Positions 14,624 to 23,561 of a stretch of 30,000 nt of DNA are shown here, piece by piece. The stretch is from positions 1-30,000 of the forward strand of contig NZ_OY775906.1 in assembly GCF_963675065.1 (NCBI RefSeq). The letters are read 5' to 3'. The notes beneath the pieces are model-generated. The model saw only the letters and a list, made by a program, of their open reading frames with translations. It was not told where the DNA came from and ran no database searches. Position 1 is the first letter of the stretch. The number at the start of each line of letters is the position of its first letter. The position numbers and the translations under genes are program-made. This DNA comes from an uncultured Draconibacterium sp. (GTDB lineage Bacteria; Bacteroidota; Bacteroidia; Bacteroidales; Prolixibacteraceae).

Positions 14624-16336
14624 TTAATTATTTAGGAATATAAATCCGGTAATAGGTTCTTTACTTCCATCATTAAAGTATAAGATGTAGTAGTAGGTTG
14701 CTGTAGGTAGCTGGTCGTCACCTACCTGCATATCATGCATTGATCTGCCGTCCCACCATGCATCTACATCTCCCCAGTAGTCTTCATTTCCATAGCGTTC
14801 CTGCTCATAAACCAGGTTGCCCCATCTGTTAAATATTTCTATTCTGGCATCCGTGTAATCGTCTCCTAATACTCTTTCTTCACTGCCACCCTGGTCGCCT
14901 GTACAGTAAATCATCATTTTGAAATAATCGTTGTAACCATCCTGGTTTGGAGAGAAGGCGTTTGGAATAACCGGTTCTCCACATGCAAACCGTTCAGGTA
15001 CTGGTCGGTCATCAACTGCATCTCTCCAGTCACGTACACCATCATCATCAGTATCCTGCAGGTAGGCATCAGATCCGATAGCATTTTGTCCGGGCCCCCA
15101 TTCTTCGGTAGTGGTGTTGTAAGTATCGTAAGCGTCATCCAGACCATCACCGTCGGCATCGCTGCCAATGTAACTTACATCTGCTATTGAGTCATTAGGG
15201 AATTCATCCCAACCTTCAACGATATCGTCTTCTCCCTCGTTATCAGTATTGGTATCCAGGTAATCCGGAGTACCGTCTAAGTCCATATCCCATGGCTCGT
15301 AAGTAATACCATTGCTGGAAGGATCGTAGGCATCATCCCATCCATCGTTGTTTGAATCGGTACCCAGCGGGAAGATATAGTCGTATTCTCCATCTTCGGC
15401 AATTGTTGATTGCCACTCAATGTTGTCAACAATTCCGTCGTTATCAGAATCGATGTCTAAACGGTCAACAATACCATCACCATCTGAATCCAATGATGTT
15501 TGATCAAGAGCGTTTTCTTCCTCGATGATATCCAGAATACCGTCATCATCGTCATCAAGGTCATCAAGGTCAGGTACACCGTCGCAATCAGTATCAACAA
15601 GAACCTGTATAGTTACTTCTGCAGTGTCGCAGTTTTCAGTATTAACAGTATGGCATACTGAGTAAGTGAATGTAATAACAGCTTCAGTTGGATCTTCATT
15701 TGTATAAAGTAGATTACCATCAGTAACACTTACACCTTCCGGCAGATCGGTAAGAATAGTAAAGCTTACATTTTCGCGGGTAAATCCTTCGTCGTTGGCA
15801 AACAAATCAAGATCTCCTGAAACTGTTCCGTTCGGACAGTAAACTAAAGTAAGCATATCATCATTCGCTTTGAATGGATCGAAACCACAGTCAGCATCAC
15901 CTTCTTCAACGGTTACAGTGGCTGTACATGTTGCTTCGTTTCCGCACTCATCAATTGCAGTTAAAGTAACCTGGTTTTCACCAACGTTGTCGCAGTTGAA
16001 AGTTTCCTGGCTGATAAACATTGTTGCGATACTACCGCAAGCATCAGTTGCACCACCGTTGATATCATCAACAGTTATAGTTGCAACACCGTTTGCATCC
16101 AGTTGAATAGTGATGTCGTTACAGGTAACTTCAGGAGCAGTGTTGTCCGAAACAACCACTGTCTGTGTAAATGAAGTTTCATTACCACAGTCGTCAGTAG
16201 CTGTCCATGTACGAGTTAATGTATAGCTGTTTGCACAGTCACCGTCAGTTCTAGTTTCAGTAAATACAACCTGAACATCCGAATCGCAATTATCAGTAGC
16301 AGTCAGCACAACAGCTTCCAGAGGTTGCATTTCCAC
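14624..16336 (-). pseudogene. Giant T9SS adhesin, 3' part after a frameshift (C-terminal sorting domain)
   Basis: 570 codons open in a frame different from the 5' part. The first ATG (16336) is not a natural start: it lies in a disrupted repeat unit. Order of parts: the last 81-residue Cys-rich repeat, another Ig/HYR-like unit, a domain around DDMLTLVYCPNGTVSGDL, calcium-binding thrombospondin type 3-like Asp repeats (DSDGDGIVD, DIDSDNDGIVD), and at the end the type B T9SS sorting domain (VIPNAFSPNQDGYNDYF ... IEIFNRWGNLVYE ... ITGFIFLNN). That domain directs export and surface attachment. Here it is cut off from the signal peptide by the frameshift, so unless the sequence is wrong or reading frames are corrected, this piece is not secreted. 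Confidence 0.85.
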
Positions 16337-18480
16337 AGTCGTCAGTAGCTGTCCATGTACGAGTTAATGTATAGCTGTTTGCACAGTCACCGTCAGTTTT
16401 TGTTTCAGTAAATACAACCGGAACATCCGAATCGCAATTATCGGCAGCAGTCAGCACAATAGCCTCAACAACGTTATCACACTCAGCAGTAATTTCTGCT
16501 GTTGGTAATGTTTCGTTGAAAGTTGGAGCAGTGTTGTCAGAAACAATCACTGTTTGTGTAAATGAAGATTCATTATCACAGTCGTCAGTAGCTGTCCATG
16601 TACGAGTTAAAGTATAGCTGTTTGCGCAGTCACCGTCAGTTCTTGTTTCAGTAAATACAACCTGAACATCTGTATCGCAATTATCAGCAGCAGTCAGCAC
16701 AACAGCCTCAACAAAGTTATCACACTCAGCAGTTATTTCTGCTGTTGGTAATGTTTCGTTGAAAGTTGGAGCAGTGTTGTCAGATACAGTTACTGTTTGA
16801 GTATGAGAAGTTTCATTGCCACAGTCGTCAGTAGCTGTCCATGTACGGGTTAAAGTATAGCTGTTTGCGCAGTCGCCGTCAGTTCTTGTTTCAGTAAATA
16901 CAACCGGAACATCTGTATCGCAATTATCAGCAGCAGTCAGTACAACAGCCTCCACAACGTTATCACACTCCGCAGTAATTTCTGCTGTTGGTAATGTTTC
17001 GTTGAAAGCAGGAGCTGTATTATCAGAAACAGTTACTGTTTGTGTAAATGAAGTTTCATTTCCACAGTCGTCAGTAGCTGTCCATGTACGTGTTAAAGTA
17101 TAGCTGTTTGCGCAGTCACCGTCAGTTCTTGTTTCAGTAAATACAACAGGAACATCTGTATCGCAATTATCAGCAGCAGTCAACACGTCAGCCTCTACAA
17201 CGTTATCACACTCCGTAGTAATTTCTGCTGTTGGTAATGTTTCGTTGAAAGTTGGAGCAGTGTTGTCAGATACAGTTACTGTTTGAGTATGAGAAGTTTC
17301 ATTTCCACAGTCGTCAGTAGCTGTCCATGTACGAGTTAAAGTATAGCTGTTTGCACAGTCACCGTCAGTTCTTGTTTCAGTAAATACAACCGGAACATCT
17401 GTATCGCAATTATCAGCAGCGGTCAGCACAACAGCCTCCACAACGTTATCACACTCAGCAGTAATTTCTGCTGTTGGTAATGTTTCGTTGAAAGTTGGAG
17501 CAGTGTTGTCAGAAACAATCACTGTTTGTGTAAATGAAGTTTCATTTCCACAGTCGTCAGTAGCTGTCCATGTACGAGTTAAAGTATAGCTGTTTGCGCA
17601 GTCGCCGTCAGTTCTTGTTTCAGTAAATACAACCGGAACATCTGTATCGCAATTATCAGCAGCGGTCAGCACAACAGCCTCCACAACGTTATCACACTCA
17701 GCAGTAATTTCTGCTGTTGGTAATGTTTCGTTGAAAGTTGGAGCAGTGTTGTCAGAAACAATCACTGTTTGTGTAAATGAAGTTTCATTTCCACAGTCGT
17801 CAGTAGCTTTCCATGTACGAGTTAATGTATAGCTGTTTGCACAGTCACCGTCAGTTCTTGTTTCAGTAAATACAACAGGAACATCTGTATCGCAATTATC
17901 AGCAGCAGTCAGCACGTCAGGCTCTACAACGTTATCACACTCAGCAGTAATTTCTGCTGTTGGTAATGTTTCGTTGAAAGTTGGAGCTGTGTTGTCAGAA
18001 ACAATCACTGTTTGAGTATGAGAAGTTTCATTTCCACAGTCGTCAGTAGCTTTCCATGTACGAGTTAATGTATAGCTGTTTGCGCAGTCACCGTCAGTTC
18101 TTATTTCAGTAAATACAACCGGAACATCTGTATCGCAATTATCAGCAGCAGTCAGCACAACAGCCTCCACAACGTTATCACACTCAGCAGTAATTTCTGC
18201 TGTTGGTAATGTTTCGTTGAAAGTTGGAGCAGTGTTGTCAGAAACAATCACTGTTTGTGTAAATGAAGTTTCATTATCACAGTCGTCAGTAGCTGTCCAT
18301 GTACGGGTTAAAGTATAGCTGTTTGCGCAGTCGCCGTCAGTTCTTGTTTCAGTAAATACAACCGGAACATCTATATCGCAATTATCAGCAGCAGTCAGCA
18401 CAACAGCCTCAGCAACGTCATCACACTCAGCAGTAGTTTCAGCTTGTGGTAATGTTTCGTTGAAAGCTGGAGCAGTGTTA
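16140..18480 (-). repeat. Array of about ten 243-bp (81-residue) repeats
   Basis: The spacing of GTTGGTAATG words (for example 16501 and 16744) gives a period of exactly 243 nt. Units read NETLPTAEITAECDNVVEAVVLTA, then ADNCDTDV, then TRTWTATDDCGNET, with scattered differences between copies. The last unit in coding order is short by 95 nt. Borders are approximate. Confidence 0.85.
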
Positions 18481-21400
18481 TCTTGGATAGAATAACTTGC
18501 TGAAGTAGTACTTTCATTTCCGCACGCATCTGTTGCTGTAAATATAACGGTTATTGCTCCACCATCACATTGTATATTTTCATCTTCGCCATAGTTATTA
18601 CTCCATGTTACATCACCACAATTATCAGTTGCAGTTGCTCCCGCGTGGTTTGCTAACCAATCACTTAATTTGTTTGCAGGATCTATTCCACATTCAATGT
18701 TAATGTTAGTTAGGTTGGTGTTGTCGATAGTTGGATCAGTAGTATCTTCGATTTTAAATACTGCAGTAGTTGTGCTTGTATTGTCACATTCGTCAGTGGC
18801 AGTAAAAGTAACGGTCAGTTGTCCGGTAGCACCACATTCGTCTGTTAATGTTTGAGTATCGTAGTTGTTGCTCCAGGTCACTTCACCACATAAGTCAGAA
18901 GCGGTAGCCCCTGCATTGTTTTCTAACCATGCAGCTAACTCAGCACTCCAGTCATCGGCACATTCTACGGTCAGGTCTTCCATCGCTGTTTCAACGATAG
19001 CAGGAGGAGTAGTATCTTCGATTTTAAATACTGCAGTAGTTGTGCTTGTATTGTCACATTCGTCAGTGGCAGTAAAAGTAACGGTCAGTTGTCCGGTAGC
19101 ACCACATTCGTCTGTTAATGTTTGAGTATCGTAGTTGTTGCTCCAGGTCACTTCACCACATAAGTCAGAAGCGGTAGCCCCTGCATTGTTTTCTAACCAT
19201 GCAGCTAACTCAGCACTCCAGTCATCGGCACATTCTACGGTCAGGTCTTCCATCGCTGTTTCAACGATAGCAGGAGGAGTAGTATCTTCGATTTTAAATA
19301 CTGCAGTAGTTGTGCTTGTATTGTCACATTCGTCAGTGGCAGTAAAAGTAACGGTCAGTTGTCCGGTAGCACCACATTCGTCTGTTAATGTTTGAGTATC
19401 GTAGTTGTTGCTCCAGGTCACTTCACCACATAAGTCAGAAGCGGTAGCCCCTGCATTGTTTTCTAACCATGCAGCTAACTCAGCACTCCAGTCATCGGCA
19501 CATTCTACGGTCAGGTCTTCCATCGCTGTTTCAACGATAGCAGGAGGAGTAGTATCTTCGATTTTAAATACTGCAGTAGTTGTGCTTGTATTGTCACATT
19601 CGTCAGTGGCAGTAAAAGTAACGGTCAGTTGTCCGGTAGCACCACATTCGTCTGTTAATGTTTGAGTATCGTAGTTGTTGCTCCAGGTCACTTCACCACA
19701 TAAGTCAGAAGCGGTAGCCCCTGCATTGTTTTCTAACCATGCAGCTAACTCAGCACTCCAGTCATCGGCACATTCTACGGTCAGGTCTTCCATCGCTGTT
19801 TCAACGATAGCAGGAGGAGTAGTATCTTCGATTTTAAATACTGCAGTAGTTGTGCTTGTATTGTCACATTCGTCAGTGGCAGTAAAAGTAACGGTCAGTT
19901 GTCCGGTAGCACCACATTCGTCTGTTAATGTTTGAGTATCGTAGTTGTTGCTCCAGGTCACTTCACCACATAAGTCAGAAGCGGTAGCCCCTGCATTGTT
20001 TTCTAACCATGCAGCTAACTCAGCACTCCAGTCATCGGCACATTCTACGGTCAGGTCTTCCATCGCTGTTTCAACGATAGCAGGAGGAGTAGTATCTTCG
20101 ATTTTAAATACTGCAGTAGTTGTGCTTGTATTGTCACATTCGTCAGTGGCAGTAAAAGTAACGGTCAGTTGTCCGGTAGCACCACATTCGTCTGTTAATG
20201 TTTGAGTATCGTAGTTGTTGCTCCAGGTCACTTCACCACATAAGTCAGAAGCGGTAGCCCCTGCATTGTTTTCTAACCATGCAGCTAACTCAGCACTCCA
20301 GTCATCGGCACATTCTACGGTCAGGTCTTCCATCGCTGTTTCAACGATAGCAGGAGGAGTAGTATCTTCGATTTTAAATACTGCAGTAGTTGTGCTTGTA
20401 TTGTCACATTCGTCAGTGGCAGTAAAAGTAACGGTCAGTTGTCCGGTAGCACCACATTCGTCTGTTAATGTTTGAGTATCGTAGTTGTTGCTCCAGGTCA
20501 CTTCACCACATAAGTCAGAAGCGGTAGCCCCTGCATTGTTTTCTAACCATGCAGCTAACTCAGCACTCCAGTCATCGGCACATTCCACGGTCAGGTCTTC
20601 CATCGCTGTTTCAACGATAGCAGGAGGAGTAGTATCTTCGATTTTAAATACTGCAGTAGTTGTGCTTGTATTGTCACATTCGTCAGTGGCAGTAAAAGTA
20701 ACGGTCAGTTGTCCGGTAGCACCACATTCGTCTGTTAATGTTTGAGTATCGTAGTTGTTGCTCCAGGTCACTTCACCACATAAGTCAGAAGCGGTAGCCC
20801 CTGCATTGTTTTCTAACCATGCAGCTAACTCAGCACTCCAGTCATCGGCACATTCTACGGTCAGGTCTTCCATCGCTGTTTCAACGATAGCAGGAGGAGT
20901 AGTATCTTCGATTTTAAATACTGCAGTAGTTGTGCTTGTATTGTCACATTCGTCAGTGGCAGTAAAAGTAACGGTCAGTTGTCCGGTAGCACCACATTCG
21001 TCTGTTAATGTTTGAGTATCGTAGTTGTTGCTCCAGGTCACTTCACCACATAAGTCAGAAGCGGTAGCCCCTGCATTGTTTTCTAACCATGCAGCTAACT
21101 CAGCACTCCAGTCATCGGCACATTCTACGGTCAGGTCTTCCATCGCTGTTTCAACGATAGCAGGAGGAGTAGTATCTTCGATTTTAAATACTGCAGTAGT
21201 TGTGCTTGTATTGTCACATTCGTCAGTGGCAGTAAAAGTAACGGTCAGTTGTCCGGTAGCACCACATTCGTCTGTTAATGTTTGAGTATCGTAGTTGTTG
21301 CTCCAGGTCACTTCACCACATAAGTCAGAAGCGGTAGCCCCTGCATTGTTTTCTAACCATGCAGCTAACTCAGCACTCCAGTCATCGGCACATTCCACGG

Positions 21401-22931
21401 TCAGGTCTTCCATCGCTGTTTCAACGATAGCAGGAGGAGTAGTATCTTGTACTACCACCTCAATACTACAAGTGCTACTACATCCATTCTTTGTAGTAGT
21501 TAATTCCAATATAAAACTACCTCCACAAATACCATTTGCATCAACAAGCACAGTCTGGCCTGTTGATGAACCATTAATTGTGGCACCGCCTGAGATACTC
21601 CAACTATATGTCATTCCATCTTCATCGGAGCCAGAATAAATATTTCCGGTGCTTGATGGACAAATTGATAAATCTCCTGTAATAGAACAAGAAGGTTTGG
21701 GATCAACTTGGAGAGTGAATGTTTCTGTCGTTACACATTCGTCATCAGATGTAACTGTAAAAGTGATAACTTCATTATCAGTTCCGGTATAGTTCTCTGG
21801 AGAGGTAATTGTTGTACCATTGCTGGAATAAGCAGGAGTACCAATATCCCATGTGACAGCACTAGTCAGGTCAAACTGAGCCTGGTTACCACCTACTGAA
21901 TTCTCGCATTCAGTAAGGTCTTGTACTTCAATATTTGGTTGTGGTGCAACCGTTATGGTTGCAGAACTAGAGTATAAATAAGCAACTTCTCCTTCACACA
22001 ATTCGGCACCAATTTGTATGACAGCTCTAAATTCGGTTGATTCAAAGAGAACTATTTGGTATGTGTGATCACCTTCGGTGTCAGGAATAACATTTTGAGT
22101 TAGAGGATTATAGTCTTCAAATTCTGGTCCATTCACTAATCTTTGTTGCCAGCCAACAATAGTTCCCTGCTCACCAGAAAGAACCATTTCTGGACTAGTA
22201 GTTCCAGGGCATATTGTTTCAAGTTCAGGAGAAATATTCCCACCTGCACCTATTTCAAAATCAAGAGGAACAGCATTGCAAAAATCAGCATTAATGTTAC
22301 CTCCTTTTACAGCCGCGTAGCTGCCCACATTTATAAACTCACCTATATTATCGCAAGGTTGGTAGTCAAAGTCGCTAAAAGGAATTGCAAATTCCATGCT
22401 ATTTCCAATTTGGTTACCGAACTCATCATAAATAAAACCACTTTTGCCTTCAATGCTATGTGGAATTTCCTCTCTTAACACTGATCCATCCGTTTGTGTC
22501 GTATAAGAGTAATAAGTAATCTGATTTGCTTTTCCTGAATTTACTTCAATAACGCGATCAGCACCATAGGCATTTACATATTCTCCGTTATTGTCAGTGA
22601 TTTCTGTATCGACAATTAAACCTGTTGTGGAGTTGCCATCTATATCGAAGTACAATCGAAAAATAGCAGACCCCCCGTTCCCTACATTGAACAGCAAATA
22701 AATTGTTTCATCAGGAATATCAAACGAAGCCCATACTTGATCTACCGCGCAGGTAGATCCGATCGTTGGATCGTAAAGTTGAGTTGCACCACTGGCGTAC
22801 TCATCATAAGGGTTCAGATTTCCATCAAGCGTTATTGTTTGTCCAAAACTCTCGCTAAGTCCTAAAAACAAAAACACCAGCCCTAGTAACAAGGTCCGTG
22901 TCAAAATTTGATTGGGTAAAAACTTCTTCAT
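16293..22931 (-). CDS. Giant repetitive T9SS adhesin, 5' part (2212 residues)
   Basis: It has a signal peptide ending near ESFGQ, a non-repetitive N-terminal domain (about 30-240) with Asp-rich strands (DIDGNSTTGL), PKD/Ig-like parts (about 240-490), ten almost identical 90-residue HYR-like units (about 495-1394, each with TVECADDW and TFTATDECDN), one diverged unit, and nine 81-residue Cys-rich units (about 1485-2200). It then reads through a damaged repeat into GSCCADCY and stops. It is probably a surface adhesin like SprB, assembled with the adjacent PorP/SprF protein. As sequenced it lacks a C-terminal sorting signal because of the frameshift near 16319-16331. Repeat misassembly is an alternative explanation. 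Confidence 0.88.
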   Translation of the reverse strand: MKKFLPNQILTRTLLLGLVFLFLGLSESFGQTITLDGNLNPYDEYASGATQLYDPTIGSTCAVDQVWASFDIPDETIYLLFNVGNGGSAIFRLYFDIDGNSTTGLIVDTEITDNNGEYVNAYGADRVIEVNSGKANQITYYSYTTQTDGSVLREEIPHSIEGKSGFIYDEFGNQIGNSMEFAIPFSDFDYQPCDNIGEFINVGSYAAVKGGNINADFCNAVPLDFEIGAGGNISPELETICPGTTSPEMVLSGEQGTIVGWQQRLVNGPEFEDYNPLTQNVIPDTEGDHTYQIVLFESTEFRAVIQIGAELCEGEVAYLYSSSATITVAPQPNIEVQDLTECENSVGGNQAQFDLTSAVTWDIGTPAYSSNGTTITSPENYTGTDNEVITFTVTSDDECVTTETFTLQVDPKPSCSITGDLSICPSSTGNIYSGSDEDGMTYSWSISGGATINGSSTGQTVLVDANGICGGSFILELTTTKNGCSSTCSIEVVVQDTTPPAIVETAMEDLTVECADDWSAELAAWLENNAGATASDLCGEVTWSNNYDTQTLTDECGATGQLTVTFTATDECDNTSTTTAVFKIEDTTPPAIVETAMEDLTVECADDWSAELAAWLENNAGATASDLCGEVTWSNNYDTQTLTDECGATGQLTVTFTATDECDNTSTTTAVFKIEDTTPPAIVETAMEDLTVECADDWSAELAAWLENNAGATASDLCGEVTWSNNYDTQTLTDECGATGQLTVTFTATDECDNTSTTTAVFKIEDTTPPAIVETAMEDLTVECADDWSAELAAWLENNAGATASDLCGEVTWSNNYDTQTLTDECGATGQLTVTFTATDECDNTSTTTAVFKIEDTTPPAIVETAMEDLTVECADDWSAELAAWLENNAGATASDLCGEVTWSNNYDTQTLTDECGATGQLTVTFTATDECDNTSTTTAVFKIEDTTPPAIVETAMEDLTVECADDWSAELAAWLENNAGATASDLCGEVTWSNNYDTQTLTDECGATGQLTVTFTATDECDNTSTTTAVFKIEDTTPPAIVETAMEDLTVECADDWSAELAAWLENNAGATASDLCGEVTWSNNYDTQTLTDECGATGQLTVTFTATDECDNTSTTTAVFKIEDTTPPAIVETAMEDLTVECADDWSAELAAWLENNAGATASDLCGEVTWSNNYDTQTLTDECGATGQLTVTFTATDECDNTSTTTAVFKIEDTTPPAIVETAMEDLTVECADDWSAELAAWLENNAGATASDLCGEVTWSNNYDTQTLTDECGATGQLTVTFTATDECDNTSTTTAVFKIEDTTPPAIVETAMEDLTVECADDWSAELAAWLENNAGATASDLCGEVTWSNNYDTQTLTDECGATGQLTVTFTATDECDNTSTTTAVFKIEDTTDPTIDNTNLTNINIECGIDPANKLSDWLANHAGATATDNCGDVTWSNNYGEDENIQCDGGAITVIFTATDACGNESTTSASYSIQDNTAPAFNETLPQAETTAECDDVAEAVVLTAADNCDIDVPVVFTETRTDGDCANSYTLTRTWTATDDCDNETSFTQTVIVSDNTAPTFNETLPTAEITAECDNVVEAVVLTAADNCDTDVPVVFTEIRTDGDCANSYTLTRTWKATDDCGNETSHTQTVIVSDNTAPTFNETLPTAEITAECDNVVEPDVLTAADNCDTDVPVVFTETRTDGDCANSYTLTRTWKATDDCGNETSFTQTVIVSDNTAPTFNETLPTAEITAECDNVVEAVVLTAADNCDTDVPVVFTETRTDGDCANSYTLTRTWTATDDCGNETSFTQTVIVSDNTAPTFNETLPTAEITAECDNVVEAVVLTAADNCDTDVPVVFTETRTDGDCANSYTLTRTWTATDDCGNETSHTQTVTVSDNTAPTFNETLPTAEITTECDNVVEADVLTAADNCDTDVPVVFTETRTDGDCANSYTLTRTWTATDDCGNETSFTQTVTVSDNTAPAFNETLPTAEITAECDNVVEAVVLTAADNCDTDVPVVFTETRTDGDCANSYTLTRTWTATDDCGNETSHTQTVTVSDNTAPTFNETLPTAEITAECDNFVEAVVLTAADNCDTDVQVVFTETRTDGDCANSYTLTRTWTATDDCDNESSFTQTVIVSDNTAPTFNETLPTAEITAECDNVVEAIVLTAADNCDSDVPVVFTETKTDGDCANSYTLTRTWTATDDCGNATSGSCCADCY
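18749..21448 (-). repeat. Array of ten near-identical 270-bp (90-residue) repeats
   Basis: The word ATTTTAAATA recurs at 18751, 19021 and then every 270 nt to 21181, ten units in all. Units look identical by eye except for a silent change in two of them (c at 20586 and 21396 where the others have t). Each encodes one HYR/Ig-like module with paired cysteines. The homogeneity implies recent duplication or gene conversion. Confidence 0.95.
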
Positions 22932-23561
22932 ATCGGTAGATTTAATATTATTACATCATTTACCGCATAGGAAGATTCATCAAACAATAAAGCAGAGCTT
23001 TATCATATTGCGTGTTGTGTTTCTATAAAAAAAGTTTGATGTGAAATTTGTGGAAAGTGTCGATAACCCCTTATTTTCTACCTTCTTTAAATTTCAGTAT
23101 CAATAAATTACTTATGCAAATTATGACATAATGTAATAAAAAGCAAATTTTAATTTGTGAATTGTGTTGTCCATATCTCTATTTAAATAATGTTTAGTAC
23201 GTTTGACTTGTTATAATGCAAATGATATGCCTATGTTGTTAAGTTGTTTATATTCAGCGCTGTAAAGTATTTTTTGAATCGTGATAAATGTCTCGATATG
23301 GGACATGACTCCCATTTCGGGCAAAAAAGTATATGTAAGTATTTTTATTTTAAATTTCTCTTAGAGGTGTGATTATAACAACAGTTTTGAAGTAATGTCA
23401 GTTTTATAATGGAGATTTGATAGGTTGTTTAGGATAGAGCATTGTGAGTGATGCTGAAAAAAGAATATTATGTTGTATTTTATTGCAAAAACAATGTAAT
23501 TCTAATTTTTCTGAATGGATGTTAATCTAGTTAAAATAATCATTATACATTTATAGAGTTC
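22932..23561. other. Divergent AT-rich intergenic region between adhesin and fucosidase genes
   Basis: No gene is supported in these 630 nt. It must hold the promoters of both flanking genes, but no exact TAnnTTTG box with a good -33 was found for either; CAAACAATA near 22982 is one base off in spacing for the adhesin side. A small inverted repeat ATGGGA/TCCCAT (23298-23303 and 23310-23315, loop CATGAC) may be a regulatory site. Confidence 0.5.

Noticed and set aside
16140..21448. Regular repeats that might be a CRISPR array
   Set aside because: Periods are 243 and 270 nt with no short repeat/unique spacer pattern, and the repeats are in-frame protein modules.
18865..21639. A ladder of 86-residue plus-strand ORFs spaced 270 nt apart
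   Set aside because: They are antisense shadows of the adhesin repeats. The minus-strand frame has a signal peptide and family features; these have none.
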